Of a DNA stretch of 64,000 nt, positions 27,786-40,401 are shown piece by piece (the first letter of the stretch is position 1; every line of letters starts with the position of its first letter). Source of the DNA: Sphingomonas sp. AR_OL41. GTDB taxonomy: Bacteria; Pseudomonadota; Alphaproteobacteria; Sphingomonadales; Sphingomonadaceae. The stretch is from assembly GCF_029911635.1 (NCBI RefSeq), contig NZ_JARYTI010000005.1, positions 124,001-188,000 of the forward strand. Reading direction: 5' to 3'. A model generated the notes under the pieces. The model worked only from the letters and a program-made list of their open reading frames with translations. It made no database searches and was not told where the DNA came from. Position numbers and translations under genes: made by a program.

Positions 27786-27787
27786 GT

Positions 27788-28543
27788 TCAGCCCTCCTGG
27801 CCTTCGGCCGCTTCGGGAGCATCCACCGTCTCGGCGGGTGTCTCTGCGGGTGCGTTGTTACTGTTCGCGGCGGCCTTCAGGCCGGCGGGATACGGAGCCT
27901 CGGCATGACGCGCGATCTTCACCGCGTCCTTGACGATCAGCCAGCCGCCCTTCGAGCCAGGCACGGAGCCCTTCACGAAGATCAGGCCGCGTTCGACGTC
28001 GGTGCCGACGATCTCGAGATTCTGCTGGGTGCGGTTCTTGTCGCCCATGTGGCCGGCCATCTTCTTGTTCTTGAAGACCTTGCCCGGATCCTGGCGCTGA
28101 CCGGTCGAACCGAGCGAGCGGTGCGAGACCGAAACGCCGTGGGTGGCGCGAAGACCACCGAAGCCCCAGCGCTTCATGCCGCCCTGGAAGCCCTTGCCCT
28201 GGGTGACGCCCTGGATGTCGACGATCTGGCCGGCGACATAATGGTCAGCCGAGATTTCCGCGCCGACGTCGAGGATCGCATCCTCGGAAACGCGGAATTC
28301 GACCAGCTTCGCCTTGGGCTCCACTTCGGCCTTGCCGAAATGGCCACGCTGCGGCTTCGAAACATTCTTGGCCTTGGCGGTGCCAGCGCCAAGCTGGACG
28401 GCGGTGTAGCCGTCACGTTCATTCTCGCGGACGGAGACGACCTGCAAGCCTTCCAGGGAAAGGACGGTAACCGGCACATGCCGACCATCATCCCGGAACA
28501 GGCGGGTCATCCCCATTTTCTTCGCGATCACGCCGGTACGCAT
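27788..28543 (-). CDS. rplC: 50S ribosomal protein L3 with acidic C-terminal tail
   Basis: The 251-residue protein begins [20 protein letters not shown] and contains [20 protein letters not shown] and [20 protein letters not shown], the L3 core near the peptidyl transferase centre. It is about 40 residues longer than E. coli L3, ending in an Ala/Pro/Glu-rich tail after [13 protein letters not shown]. Such tails are common in sphingomonads but their role is unknown. Confidence 0.98.
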   Translation of the reverse strand: MRTGVIAKKMGMTRLFRDDGRHVPVTVLSLEGLQVVSVRENERDGYTAVQLGAGTAKAKNVSKPQRGHFGKAEVEPKAKLVEFRVSEDAILDVGAEISADHYVAGQIVDIQGVTQGKGFQGGMKRWGFGGLRATHGVSVSHRSLGSTGQRQDPGKVFKNKKMAGHMGDKNRTQQNLEIVGTDVERGLIFVKGSVPGSKGGWLIVKDAVKIARHAEAPYPAGLKAAANSNNAPAETPAETVDAPEAAEGQEG

Positions 28544-28563
28544 GATCCATTCTCCTCACAGAG

Positions 28564-28588
28564 GCACCTGCGGGACATCCCCAGGTGC
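28564..28588 (-). promoter_or_regulatory. Hairpin just upstream of rplC
   Basis: A perfect GCACCTG/CAGGTGC stem with an 11-base loop lies about 20 bp before the rplC start, in an unusually long 206-bp gap after rpsJ. Other imperfect stems occur in the same gap. It could be a leader structure controlling rplC translation; no protein-binding motif was recognised. Confidence 0.35.
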
Positions 28589-28749
28589 ATGTCAGCCCGG
28601 TAAAGCGAAGCGAGCCCCCGTCCCGGGCTGGGTGTCCCTGCAATGCAGAAACGTGACGGGAGACGCTGTCCTGGCTGCCGAAGCCGCCAGCGGTATCTCA
28701 AATTGTCGCGCGTCGCAGGACCGCAAGGTCGACCGCGTCGCGCTGCCCC

Positions 28750-29061
28750 TTAGGCGAGCTTTATCTCCACGTCAACGCCTGCGGCGAGATCGAGTTTCAT
28801 CAGCGCATCGACCGTCTGCGGCGTCGGCTGAACGATGTCCAGCATACGCTTGTAAGTGCGCACCTCGAACTGCTCGCGCGACTTCTTGTCGATGTGCGGG
28901 CCGCGGTTGACGGTGAATTTTTCGATGCGCGTCGGCAAGGGGATAGGACCGCGAATGAGCGCTCCGGTACGGCGTGCCGTATCGGCGATGTCGCCGGTGG
29001 CCTGATCGAGCACACGATGATCGAATGCCTTCAGACGAATCCGAATATTCTGCGTTTCCAT
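28750..29061 (-). CDS. rpsJ: 30S ribosomal protein S10 (NusE)
   Basis: The 103-residue protein begins [20 protein letters not shown] and contains [20 protein letters not shown]. Besides its ribosomal role, S10 is the NusE partner of NusB in antitermination. GGTAGGG precedes the start. It is separated from tuf by 108 bp that include a hairpin. Confidence 0.99.
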   Translation of the reverse strand: METQNIRIRLKAFDHRVLDQATGDIADTARRTGALIRGPIPLPTRIEKFTVNRGPHIDKKSREQFEVRTYKRMLDIVQPTPQTVDALMKLDLAAGVDVEIKLA

Positions 29062-29126
29062 AACCCTACCGATGCGAAAGAGCGGGCCGCCTGATGACGG
29101 CTCTTGCTGTGTACATAAAATGGCAA

Positions 29127-29156
29127 CCGCCCGACTCCCTACAGGGAATCGGGCGG
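29127..29156 (-). terminator. Hairpin after tuf
   Basis: A long stem, CCGCCCGATTCCCT with the loop GTA against its near-complement AGGGAGTCGGGCGG, lies 13 bp after the tuf stop. On the minus strand it is followed by TTGCCATTTT. It may terminate most tuf transcripts, so rpsJ and the S10 genes may need readthrough or another promoter. Confidence 0.65.
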
Positions 29157-29169
29157 AGGCAGTCCTCTA

Positions 29170-30363
<1,194 letters not shown>

Positions 30364-30440
30364 TTTTCCTACCTTCTTGATCGAATACCGGGGGCGCTAA
30401 GGCACCGCACGGACGCGGCGCCATAACGAGTGTTTTCAGG

Positions 30441-32516
<2,076 letters not shown>

Positions 32517-32549
32517 GGTCGGTGTTTCCTTGAGAATGTAGAGAGCCGG

Positions 32550-32606
32550 GATCGCCGGCCCTCCACTATATAGCTATGATAACCGTCGGCAAAAGGGCCG
32601 GCGATC
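32550..32606 (-). promoter_or_regulatory. 12-bp inverted repeat between rpsG and fusA
   Basis: GATCGCCGGCCC (32550-32561) and GGGCCGGCGATC (32595-32606) are exact complements flanking a 33-base AT-richer loop that contains CTATATAG. As RNA this would form a strong stem-loop directly before fusA. It may be a regulatory structure, an attenuator, or a stem enclosing a promoter for fusA. Confidence 0.5.
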
Positions 32607-32612
32607 GAGCTC

Positions 32613-33083
32613 CTACCAGCGGTAGTGGCTGAACGCGCGGTTGGCTTCGGCCATGCGGTGCGTGTCTTCGCGCTTCTTCACCGCGTTGCCGCGATTGTTC
32701 GACGCGTCGAGCAGTTCACCCGACAGGCGGGCCGCCATGGTGTTCTCGCTGCGCGCACGGGCAGCCGTGATCAACCAGCGGATCGCCAGCGCCTGGGCGC
32801 GCTCGGGGCGCACCTCGACCGGGACCTGGTAGGTCGCACCACCGACGCGGCGGCTGCGCACCTCGATGCCCGGCTTCACATTGGCCAGCGCCTCGTGGAA
32901 CACGCCGATCGGATCCTTCTTGGCGCGCTGCTCGACGGTCGAGAGTGCACCATAGACGATCAGCTCCGCGACGGACTTCTTGCCGTCGAGCATGACGCTG
33001 TTCATGAATTTCGAGAGAACCTCATCCCCATACTGGGGATCAGGCAGGATGACCCGCTTTTCGGGCCGACGACGACGTGCCAT
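32613..33083 (-). CDS. rpsG: 30S ribosomal protein S7
   Basis: The 156-residue protein begins [20 protein letters not shown] and contains [20 protein letters not shown] and [20 protein letters not shown]. It nucleates assembly of the 30S head. It follows rpsL by 57 bp. Confidence 0.99.
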   Translation of the reverse strand: MARRRRPEKRVILPDPQYGDEVLSKFMNSVMLDGKKSVAELIVYGALSTVEQRAKKDPIGVFHEALANVKPGIEVRSRRVGGATYQVPVEVRPERAQALAIRWLITAARARSENTMAARLSGELLDASNNRGNAVKKREDTHRMAEANRAFSHYRW

Positions 33084-33140
33084 TTCAATCTTCCTTCTAA
33101 ACTTCAGCCATATTGAGGTCGGCTATCAGAGCCGACCGGC

Positions 33141-33512
33141 TTACTTCGGACGCTTGGCGCCGTACTTGGAACGCGACTGGCGACGATCCTTGACACCCTG
33201 TGTGTCGAGCACGCCGCGCAGAACATGGTAGCGAACGCCGGGAAGGTCGCGAACGCGGCCGCCACGGATCAGCACCACCGAGTGCTCCTGCAGGTTATGC
33301 CCTTCACCCGGGATGTAGCTGATGACTTCGCGCTGGTTGGTCAGGCGAACCTTGGCCACCTTGCGCAGAGCCGAGTTCGGCTTCTTCGGGGTCGTCGTAT
33401 AGACGCGGGTGCAGACACCGCGCTTTTGCGGGTTCTGTTCCATCGCAGGGACCTTTGACTTGGCCTTCTGCGGATCGCGGCCCTTGCGGACCAGCTGGTT
33501 AATCGTCGGCAT
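33141..33512 (-). CDS. rpsL: 30S ribosomal protein S12
   Basis: From the ATG at 33512 the product is 123 residues beginning [20 protein letters not shown]; an ATG four codons earlier is less likely. It carries [20 protein letters not shown] and the decoding-centre segment [16 protein letters not shown]. Lys is present at the positions associated with streptomycin sensitivity (PKKPNSA). It is the first gene of the str operon. Confidence 0.98.
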   Translation of the reverse strand: MPTINQLVRKGRDPQKAKSKVPAMEQNPQKRGVCTRVYTTTPKKPNSALRKVAKVRLTNQREVISYIPGEGHNLQEHSVVLIRGGRVRDLPGVRYHVLRGVLDTQGVKDRRQSRSKYGAKRPK

Positions 33513-33666
33513 GAAGCCCTTCACCTTTCACGTGGTTACTTTGCTGGAGCCAAACAACGGGAATAGCAAAAGGACCACGGCGGCCTTTCGACCCCCCGGG
33601 TCCGGGTGCATCCAGCAATGTTCAAGCGCGCCTGGACAAGGAACAAACCCTGTCCGGACGGGCGCG

Positions 33667-33695
33667 CCTATACAGCGTGACTCGGAGGTGGTCAA
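33667..33695 (-). promoter_or_regulatory. Strong sigma-70 promoter for the str operon
   Basis: On the minus strand TTGACC (33695-33690), a 17-bp spacer and TATAGG (33672-33667) form a near-consensus promoter. Transcription would start near 33660 and give a leader of about 150 bases before rpsL. The rest of the 33513-33819 gap holds the leader and the upstream region of the divergent NUDIX gene; nothing else was recognised. Confidence 0.75.
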
Positions 33696-33819
33696 TGGCG
33701 GCACGGGACTTGATCTCGGGCCGCGTCGGTAAGATGGGTCGCGTGGGATCGTCACGCATCCCGCAAGCGAACCCTGTTATGCACAACCCTGCCCTTCCCG
33801 CCAACGATTCTTCGCGACG

Positions 33820-34296
33820 ATGAAACCATGGCTCACCTTCGGGCGCCGTCTTGGGATGACACTCGCCTATCGCACGCTCAATGCCGTCGCGCGCATCACG
33901 GGCAGCGGCGGGCTGGGCGTCAAGGCGCTGGTGGTCACGCCGGGCGGTCGCATCGTTCTGGTGCGGCATTCTTATATGGCGGGCTGGCATTTCCCCGGTG
34001 GCGGCCTCAAGCGCGGCGAGACACCCGAACAGGGCATCATCCGAGAATTGCGCGAGGAAATCGGCCTCGTGAGCTGGACGACGATCGGCCAGAGCGACGA
34101 ACCCAACGATAATGCTGACCCCAACTGCACGGGCCCTGCCCTCTTCATCGTCACCGGGGCGGACTATCGCTTCCGCGCGAACCTGGAAATCGAGGCGACC
34201 AGTGAGTTTTCACCCGAGGCACTTCCCCAGGACTGCCCGCAATCGGTACAGCGCCATGTCGCATGGTGGCAGGCCGGCAAGGCGCTTGCGCTGTGA
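33820..34296 (+). CDS. NUDIX hydrolase
   Basis: The 158-residue protein contains a full Nudix box, GGGLKRGETPEQGIIRELRE followed by EIGL (G-x5-E-x7-REUxEExGU), which binds Mg2+ and cleaves nucleoside-diphosphate-X substrates. GWHFPGGG immediately precedes it. The substrate cannot be inferred. The gene diverges from the str operon and lies 63 bp upstream of glpD. Confidence 0.9.
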   Translation: MKPWLTFGRRLGMTLAYRTLNAVARITGSGGLGVKALVVTPGGRIVLVRHSYMAGWHFPGGGLKRGETPEQGIIRELREEIGLVSWTTIGQSDEPNDNADPNCTGPALFIVTGADYRFRANLEIEATSEFSPEALPQDCPQSVQRHVAWWQAGKALAL

Positions 34297-34359
34297 GCGA
34301 CCAGCCCGTTGGTGCAGCCTTGGCCATGACGCTTGGCTTTGCTTGAGCCCAAAGGATAT

Positions 34360-35820
34360 ATGACAGCGGTGACATATGATCTCCTCATCATCGGCGGCGG
34401 CATCAATGGCTGCGCCATCGCGCGCGAAGCGTCGCTGCTCGGTCTCAAGGTCCTGCTGATCGAGCGCGACGACCTCGCCGCGCATACCTCCTCGGCCTCG
34501 ACCAAGCTCATTCATGGCGGGCTGCGCTATCTCGAATATTATGAGTTCAAGCTCGTCGCCGAGGCACTGCGCGAGCGCGAGCGACTGGTGAACGCGGCGC
34601 CGCATATCATCCGCCCGCTCACCTTCGTCCTGCCGCAGGAAAATTCGCTGCGGCCATGGTGGATGCTGCGCATCGGCCTTTACCTTTATGACTTCCTCGG
34701 CGGGAAGATGTCGCTGGCGCGTTCGCGCGGGCTGCGCCGCAGTGACACCGCCTACACAGCGCCGCTCAAGGGCGGCCGCAGCGGCTTCGTCTATTCCGAC
34801 GCACAGGTCGACGACTCCCGCCTTACGGTGCTCAATGCGATGGACGCGCGCGACAACGGTGCCGAGATCGTCACCGGCATCGCACTGGAGAGCGCCCGAC
34901 GCGAAGGCGGTGTCTGGCGCGCCAGCCTGTCCGACGGTCGCACGGTCGAGGCGCGCGCGATGGTCAATGCCGCGGGTCCGTGGGTCCACCTGCTGCTCGA
35001 GCGGCTCGGCGTGAACGCGAAGAGCAATGTGCGCCTCGTCAAGGGCAGCCATATCGTTGTGCCCAAACTCTATGAGGGCGACCACGCCTATATCCTGCAG
35101 CTGCCCGATCGCCGCATCATCTTCGCGATTCCCTGGCAGGGCCAGACCGAGATCGGCACAACCGATATCCCGGTCGACGCACCCGAAGATGCGAAAATTG
35201 ACGCCAGCGAGATCTCCTATCTCTGCGATGCGATCAACACGCACTTCATCAAACAGATCAGCCCGGCCGACGTCACCGCGACCTGGTCGGGCGTCCGCCC
35301 GCTCTATGACGACGGCGCGAGCGAAGCCAAGGAAGTGACGCGCGATTACGTCCTCGAGCTCGACACCAGCGGCCCGCCGCTGCTCAGCGTGTTCGGCGGC
35401 AAGATCACCACCGCCCGCCACCTCGCCGAGGAAGCGATGGGCAAGCTCGGACCGGCGATCGGCGTTCAGCCGCATCAGGTCACGCGGATGCGGGTCTTTC
35501 CGGGCGGGGCGATTGCCGGTTTCGATCATTTCCTCGCCCAGGTTCGCCTGACCTGGCCGTTCCTAGGCGACGCGCGCTCGGCGCGCATGGCGCACGCTTA
35601 CGGCGCAATGCTCGGCGAGATGCTTCACGGTGTGAAGGACGAAGCCGGCATGGGCCGCGACCTCGGCGGCGGCCTGACCGAGATCGAGGTACGCTGGATG
35701 CGCGACCGCGAATGGGCGCGCAGCGCAGCCGACGCGCTTGATCGCCGCAGCAAGGTAGGCCTGACGCTCAACGCCGCCGAGCGCAGCACATTCGAACACG
35801 CCTGGACGGCCCTGGCGTGA
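34360..35820 (+). CDS. glpD: Aerobic glycerol-3-phosphate dehydrogenase
   Basis: The 486-residue FAD enzyme oxidises glycerol-3-phosphate to dihydroxyacetone phosphate at the inner face of the membrane and feeds electrons to quinone. It starts at the ATG at 34360 (AAAGG seven bases upstream). The dinucleotide motif IIGGGINGCAIAREA is followed by SSASTKLIHGGLRYLEYYEF, a GlpD hallmark, and the C-terminal domain with WSGVRPLYDDGA. A TTG further upstream (34333) is less likely. Its stop overlaps trhO by 4 bp. Confidence 0.96.
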   Translation: MTAVTYDLLIIGGGINGCAIAREASLLGLKVLLIERDDLAAHTSSASTKLIHGGLRYLEYYEFKLVAEALRERERLVNAAPHIIRPLTFVLPQENSLRPWWMLRIGLYLYDFLGGKMSLARSRGLRRSDTAYTAPLKGGRSGFVYSDAQVDDSRLTVLNAMDARDNGAEIVTGIALESARREGGVWRASLSDGRTVEARAMVNAAGPWVHLLLERLGVNAKSNVRLVKGSHIVVPKLYEGDHAYILQLPDRRIIFAIPWQGQTEIGTTDIPVDAPEDAKIDASEISYLCDAINTHFIKQISPADVTATWSGVRPLYDDGASEAKEVTRDYVLELDTSGPPLLSVFGGKITTARHLAEEAMGKLGPAIGVQPHQVTRMRVFPGGAIAGFDHFLAQVRLTWPFLGDARSARMAHAYGAMLGEMLHGVKDEAGMGRDLGGGLTEIEVRWMRDREWARSAADALDRRSKVGLTLNAAERSTFEHAWTALA

Positions 35821-36746
35821 TCCGCGTCGCCGCGCTCTACCGCTTCGCGCGCTTCGACGACCCCGCGGCATTGCGCGATCGCCTCGCCGACTTGTGCACC
35901 GATATGGAGATCAGGGGCACCCTGCTAGTCGCCCATGAGGGCATCAACGGCACCATCGCCGGCGCGCCCGACGCGATCGACCATGTCGTCGCCGAGCTGC
36001 GCGCCCTGCCCGGCTGCGCCGATCTCGACGTCAAATGGTCGCAGGCGCCGACGATGCCGTTCCTGCGCATGAAAGTGCGCGTGAAGCGCGAGATCGTGAC
36101 GATGGGCGTGCCCGACCTCGACCCGCTGCAGGGCACCGGCGACTATGTCGCGCCGGGCGACTGGAATGCGCTGATCGCGCAACCCGGCACGTTGCTGATC
36201 GACACGCGCAATGATTATGAGGTCCGGGTCGGCACCTTTGCCGGCGCCTTGGACCCAGCCACGTCGAGCTTTCGCGACTTTCCGGCATGGGTCGAGCAGC
36301 ATCGCGCCGAGATCGCTGCAGCAGACCGCGTCGCGATGTTCTGCACCGGTGGGATACGCTGCGAAAAGTCTACCGCCCTGCTCAAATCGAAGGGGGTATC
36401 CGAGGTCTTCCATCTCAAGGGCGGCATCCTCGCCTATCTCGAACAGGTGCCGGCAAGCGACAGCCGATGGGAGGGCGAGTGCTTCGTGTTCGACGAGCGC
36501 GTCGCGATCGGCCACGGACTGACCCAGGGGTCGCACAGCCTGTGCCGCGCGTGCCGGATGCCCGTCAGCCCCGAAGACCGGGCCTCGCCGCTTTATGTGG
36601 AAGGCATCTCCTGCCCGGCCTGCCACGCCGAGCGCGATGACGTCCGCCGCGCCGGCTATGCCGAGCGCCATCGCCAGGTGAAATTGGCCGAAGCGCGCGG
36701 CACCGCCCATGTCGGTGCTCGGCCGCCGGTCACGACAGATCGATAG
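35817..36746 (+). CDS. trhO: tRNA uridine(34) hydroxylase, rhodanese family
   Basis: The 309-residue protein starts at a GTG overlapping the glpD stop (GTGA). It has the N-terminal TrhO/YceA domain (LLVAHEGINGTIAG), a rhodanese domain with active-site Cys176 in FCTGGIRCEKS, and a C-terminal Cys cluster (CRACRMP and CPACH). TrhO makes 5-hydroxyuridine at tRNA wobble position 34 using oxygen. The family assignment is firm; coupling with glpD appears positional only. Confidence 0.93.
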   Translation: MIRVAALYRFARFDDPAALRDRLADLCTDMEIRGTLLVAHEGINGTIAGAPDAIDHVVAELRALPGCADLDVKWSQAPTMPFLRMKVRVKREIVTMGVPDLDPLQGTGDYVAPGDWNALIAQPGTLLIDTRNDYEVRVGTFAGALDPATSSFRDFPAWVEQHRAEIAAADRVAMFCTGGIRCEKSTALLKSKGVSEVFHLKGGILAYLEQVPASDSRWEGECFVFDERVAIGHGLTQGSHSLCRACRMPVSPEDRASPLYVEGISCPACHAERDDVRRAGYAERHRQVKLAEARGTAHVGARPPVTTDR

Positions 36747-36828
36747 ACCCGCCACGGTCGCTAATCGCCGTGCCGTGCAACTGTTCCGCCCGCCCAGCGT
36801 TGGGGTGATGTAGATCAAGGAACATTTA

Positions 36829-37278
36829 ATGAAAAAACAGATTCTCGCGGCCTTGCTGGCTGCCGCCGTCATTACCCCAGCGGCAGTCGTTCCGTCGGCC
36901 GCCGTCGCCCAACGCCATAACGACGACCGACGCGGCGACGACAGGCGCGGCGATGACCGGCGCGGGAATGACGGTCGTGGGTACGACAATCGCTGGGATG
37001 GCGATCGCAACGATCGCAACTGGAACCCGTCCGACCATTACCGTACCGGCAATTACCGCGAGCGTCGCCTCAGCCGCAACGACCGCATCTATCGCGGCAA
37101 TGACGGTCGCTATTATTGCCGTCGCAACGACGGCACGACCGGACTCGTGATCGGTGCGGTCGCGGGGGGTGTGCTCGGCAACGCGATTGGCGGCAACACG
37201 CTCAGCACATTGCTCGGCGGCGCGGGCGGCGCGATGCTTGGTCGTTCGATCGACCGCGGCAACATGCGCTGCCGTTGA
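36829..37278 (+). CDS. Secreted Arg/Asp/Gly-rich protein with glycine-zipper segment
   Basis: The 149-residue product has a signal peptide (KKQILAALLAAAVITPAAVV, cleavage near AVAQ). A run of RRGDD-type repeats follows at about residues 31-52, then an Asn/Arg/Tyr-rich region. A glycine-zipper (GLVIGAVAGGVLGNAIGGNT) could insert into or line the outer membrane. Such proteins are common in sphingomonads without a known function; envelope stress or lipid binding would be speculative. Confidence 0.8.
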   Translation: MKKQILAALLAAAVITPAAVVPSAAVAQRHNDDRRGDDRRGDDRRGNDGRGYDNRWDGDRNDRNWNPSDHYRTGNYRERRLSRNDRIYRGNDGRYYCRRNDGTTGLVIGAVAGGVLGNAIGGNTLSTLLGGAGGAMLGRSIDRGNMRCR

Positions 37279-37288
37279 ACTTAAGCAA

Positions 37289-37312
37289 GGCGCGGACTGC
37301 AAGGTCCGCGCC
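37289..37312. terminator. Perfect hairpin between convergent genes
   Basis: GGCGCGGAC-TGCAAG-GTCCGCGCC is a 9-bp perfect stem in the 45-bp gap between the glycine-zipper gene and the leftward membrane protein gene. Its position suits a bidirectional terminator, although no good U-run follows on either strand. Confidence 0.5.
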
Positions 37313-37323
37313 GCCTTCGGCCT

Positions 37324-37908
37324 TCAGCGGCTAGCGCGCCATTTGTACCAGGCGATTACGGCCATCCCCGTTAGCCCGACCGCCGCGACCGCGTAATAGC
37401 CCCATTGTTGTTCTGCCCATGGGTTTGGCTCGAAACAGGCAACGCGTACGACCAAAGCGATCTGGAACAGCGCTGCGACTACGGGCAGTGACCACGGCAT
37501 CGCCACCAGCGAAGCGCGCCGGAAATCGGCACCCGAGACGCCCTGATCGATCTGCACCCGGCGATCCAGCGCCCGCGCCGGCGCGGCGCGAATCCACCAC
37601 CATGCCGACATGAAAAACACGACCAACACGGTCGTCGCCACACCCTCTTCGGCACCGTTGAGGGGGCTTGGCAGCGAGATCGGAAACAGCGCCAATCCAC
37701 CGAGGGTGACGATGGTGGCGAGCACCATACCCCAAGCCCAGCGAAGGATGGCGCGGTCGAACGTCGTGACGAAGCGATCGCGCTCGGCAACCGTCACCCG
37801 GATTCCCGGCCCGCGCTGCCCACGCCGGTAGACGTAACCGTCACGCTCCGGCGTAAACTGTGCCGCAAAGGCCTGTTTGACCCGCGCGAGATGAACCTCG
37901 GCGAACAC
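37324..37908 (-). CDS. Membrane protein of unknown function, four predicted helices
   Basis: The 194-residue product has a soluble N-terminal part (about 1-55, with RDGYVYRRGQRGPGIRV) and four hydrophobic helices (about 57-77, 90-106, 136-152 and 170-188). The sequence between helices 2 and 3 is polar (RALDRRVQIDQGV). No family motif was recognised. It lies 7 bp after proS on the same strand, so it is probably co-transcribed. Confidence 0.75.
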   Translation of the reverse strand: MFAEVHLARVKQAFAAQFTPERDGYVYRRGQRGPGIRVTVAERDRFVTTFDRAILRWAWGMVLATIVTLGGLALFPISLPSPLNGAEEGVATTVLVVFFMSAWWWIRAAPARALDRRVQIDQGVSGADFRRASLVAMPWSLPVVAALFQIALVVRVACFEPNPWAEQQWGYYAVAAVGLTGMAVIAWYKWRASR

Positions 37909-37915
37909 CCCGCGT

Positions 37916-39448
37916 TCAGTAGGCCCGCGCGATCAACACGCGCTCGACCGCGGCTTCACCGGTAAAAACACACAGGCCATCCGCCGCTTCCGCATCGACC
38001 GGCACGTTGCGCACGGTCAGCTTGAGCGCCTTGAGCCGCTCGACCACCGCATCGAGCACCGCACCGGTCGGCTTCGACCATTGCACTTCCAGCCATCCGG
38101 GATTCTTCACCCCTTCCGCGAAATGCTGCTCCACCGCCGCAAAATCCTCGGCCTGGGCGATGTTGGCACGCAGCCGCATGCCCGCCTCGGCGTGCAATGC
38201 CGCCTGGATATCGCCCAGCATCGCGGCTGCATCGGCGACGAAATCGCTGCGCGCGACGATCGCGCTGTCGAGCTTGCCGTCCTCGCGATAAAGCCGGTCG
38301 CGCCGCACCACCGAGACATTGCCGCCCGCGACATCGCGGCCACCGACCTCGACGATGATCGGCGCGCCCTTCTTGACCCAGCCCCAGCGCTTGGTCGCCG
38401 CCTTCGCCGGCTTGAGATCGAGCAGCGCGCGCACCGGCTCGCCCAGCGCCGACTGCGCGGCGAGTTCGGCTTGCAGGCCCTTGCAATATTCAACGATCGC
38501 CGCGTCCTCAGGCTGGTCGCGCAGCATCGGCACGATGACGATCTGCCACGGCGCGACACGTGGCGGCACGCGCAGACCGTCGTCGTCGCCGTGCACCATG
38601 ATCACCCCGCCGATCATCCGCGTCGACACGCCCCAGCTCGTCGTATTGGCCAGTTCGAGTTCGCCCGCGGCATTCTGGAAGCGGATATTCTGCGCCGACG
38701 CGAAGTTGGTGCCGAGGAAATGCGAGGTGCCCGCCTGGAGCGCCTTGCCGTCCTGCATCATCGCCTCGATCGAATAGGTTGCGACCGCACCGGGGAAGCG
38801 CTCATTCTCCGGCTTCTCGCCGGCGACCACCGGCAGCGCGAGGCAATCCTCCGCGAAGCTGCGATAGACTTCGAGCATCTTGAGCGTCTCTTCGCGCGCC
38901 TCCTCGGCCGAGGCGTGCGCGGTATGGCCTTCCTGCCACAGAAACTCGCTGGTGCGCAGGAACATGCGCGTGCGCATCTCCCAGCGCACAACGTTCGCCC
39001 ATTGGTTGATCAGCACCGGCAGGTCGCGCCACGACTGCACCCAGCGCGCAAACGCCGCGCCGATCACCGTCTCCGATGTCGGCCGCACGACCAGCGGCTC
39101 CTCCAGCTTGGCCGACGGATCGGGCACCAGCCCGCCCTTGCCGTCGCTGATCAGCCGGTGATGCGTGACCACCGCCATTTCCTTGGCGAAGCCCTCGACA
39201 TGCTCCGCTTCCTTTTCAAAATAGGACAGCGGGATGAACAGCGGGAAATAGCAATTCTCGTGGCCCGTCGCCTTGATGCGATCGTCGAGCAGGCGCTGGA
39301 TCCGCTCCCAGATGCCGTAACCCCATGGCCGGATGACCATGCAACCGCGCACGCCGCTCTCCTCGGCGAGGTCGGCCTCGGCAATGACGGCTTGGTACCA
39401 GGCGGCGAAATCGGCTTCGCGGGTGACGTTGAGGGCGTGCTTGATCAT
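37916..39448 (-). CDS. proS: Prolyl-tRNA synthetase, archaeal/eukaryal-like architecture
   Basis: From the ATG at 39448 the 510-residue class II synthetase has a motif 2 region RWEMRTRMFLRTSEFLWQEG and VVRPTSETVIG. There is no long editing insertion between motifs 2 and 3. It ends in a C-terminal extension finishing IARAY, as in type 3 (archaeal/eukaryal-like) ProRS. It charges tRNA-Pro. A frame to 39553 would add 35 residues of low-quality sequence and is rejected. Confidence 0.95.
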   Translation of the reverse strand: MIKHALNVTREADFAAWYQAVIAEADLAEESGVRGCMVIRPWGYGIWERIQRLLDDRIKATGHENCYFPLFIPLSYFEKEAEHVEGFAKEMAVVTHHRLISDGKGGLVPDPSAKLEEPLVVRPTSETVIGAAFARWVQSWRDLPVLINQWANVVRWEMRTRMFLRTSEFLWQEGHTAHASAEEAREETLKMLEVYRSFAEDCLALPVVAGEKPENERFPGAVATYSIEAMMQDGKALQAGTSHFLGTNFASAQNIRFQNAAGELELANTTSWGVSTRMIGGVIMVHGDDDGLRVPPRVAPWQIVIVPMLRDQPEDAAIVEYCKGLQAELAAQSALGEPVRALLDLKPAKAATKRWGWVKKGAPIIVEVGGRDVAGGNVSVVRRDRLYREDGKLDSAIVARSDFVADAAAMLGDIQAALHAEAGMRLRANIAQAEDFAAVEQHFAEGVKNPGWLEVQWSKPTGAVLDAVVERLKALKLTVRNVPVDAEAADGLCVFTGEAAVERVLIARAY

Positions 39449-39483
39449 TTGACGAGCGCTTAGCGACAACCCAAGGCGGGTCA

Positions 39484-40398
39484 ATGGGTGGCACAGCGCA
39501 CAATGAAGACCGAATCCTGTTCGCGGTGACGATCCGCCTCGTCTCTGCGGCAATCTTCGCCGGCATGAACGCGCTGATCAAACTCGCCGAGGGTGGCGGT
39601 GCACATCTCGCCGAGGTGATGTTCTTCCGTCAGGCTTTTGCGCTGCCGGTGGTGACCTTGTGGATCGTGATGGGACCCGGGCTGGGCTCGATTCGCACGG
39701 CGCGAATCGGCGCGCATCTGTCGCGCACCGCACTGGGGCTGGTCAGCATGGCCTTCATGTTCTCGACCATCCTGCTGCTGCCGCTGGCTGAAGCGACGAC
39801 ATTGCAATTCACCTTGCCGATCTTCGCCACGATCCTCGGCGCGCTGCTGCTGCGCGAGCCGACCGGCTGGCATCGCTGGGGCGCCGTCATCGCCGGCTTT
39901 GTCGGCGTGGTCATCGTGACGCAGCCGGGCACCGGCCACATCGCCAGCCTCGGCATCGTCACCGGCCTGCTCGCCGGCCTGCTCAGCGCCGGCGTGTCGA
40001 TCCTGCTGCGCCAGATCGGCCGCACCGAGAGCGCTGCGACGACCGTTTTCTGGTTTTCCGCGCTTTCCGTACCCCCGCTGGGGATCATCTTCGCCTTTTA
40101 CGTCCAGCCGCACGCGCTATCGACCTGGCTGCTGCTCATCGGCGTCGGCATGACGGGGGGCGCCGCGCAATTGTGCATGACGGCCGCCTTGCGCGCCGGG
40201 CCCGTCTCGCTGGTGGTGCCGATGGACTATACCGGGCTGGTCTGGGCCGCGCTGTTCGGCTGGCTGCTGTTCGGCGCGCTGCCCGACACCGCGACCTGGT
40301 TCGGCGCACCGGTGATCATTGCCAGCGGCCTCTATATTGTGTGGCGCGAGCACCGCCTCCACCGTGAACGGATCGAACTCGCGTCGGCACAGGGCTGA
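39484..40398 (+). CDS. DMT-superfamily (EamA) transporter
   Basis: The 304-residue protein has ten predicted helices in two EamA repeats, with EATTLQFTLPIFATILGALL and REPTGWHRWGAVIAGFVGVV in the first half and AGPVSLVVPMDYTGLVWAAL in the second. It is likely a drug/metabolite exporter of unknown substrate. It is divergent from proS with a 35-bp gap, so the promoters overlap. Confidence 0.9.
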   Translation: MGGTAHNEDRILFAVTIRLVSAAIFAGMNALIKLAEGGGAHLAEVMFFRQAFALPVVTLWIVMGPGLGSIRTARIGAHLSRTALGLVSMAFMFSTILLLPLAEATTLQFTLPIFATILGALLLREPTGWHRWGAVIAGFVGVVIVTQPGTGHIASLGIVTGLLAGLLSAGVSILLRQIGRTESAATTVFWFSALSVPPLGIIFAFYVQPHALSTWLLLIGVGMTGGAAQLCMTAALRAGPVSLVVPMDYTGLVWAALFGWLLFGALPDTATWFGAPVIIASGLYIVWREHRLHRERIELASAQG

Positions 40399-40401
40399 TT
40401 T

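Noticed and set aside
37916..37918. A possible frameshift at the proS end
   Set aside because: The C-terminus IARAY is the expected family ending, so the stop is genuine.
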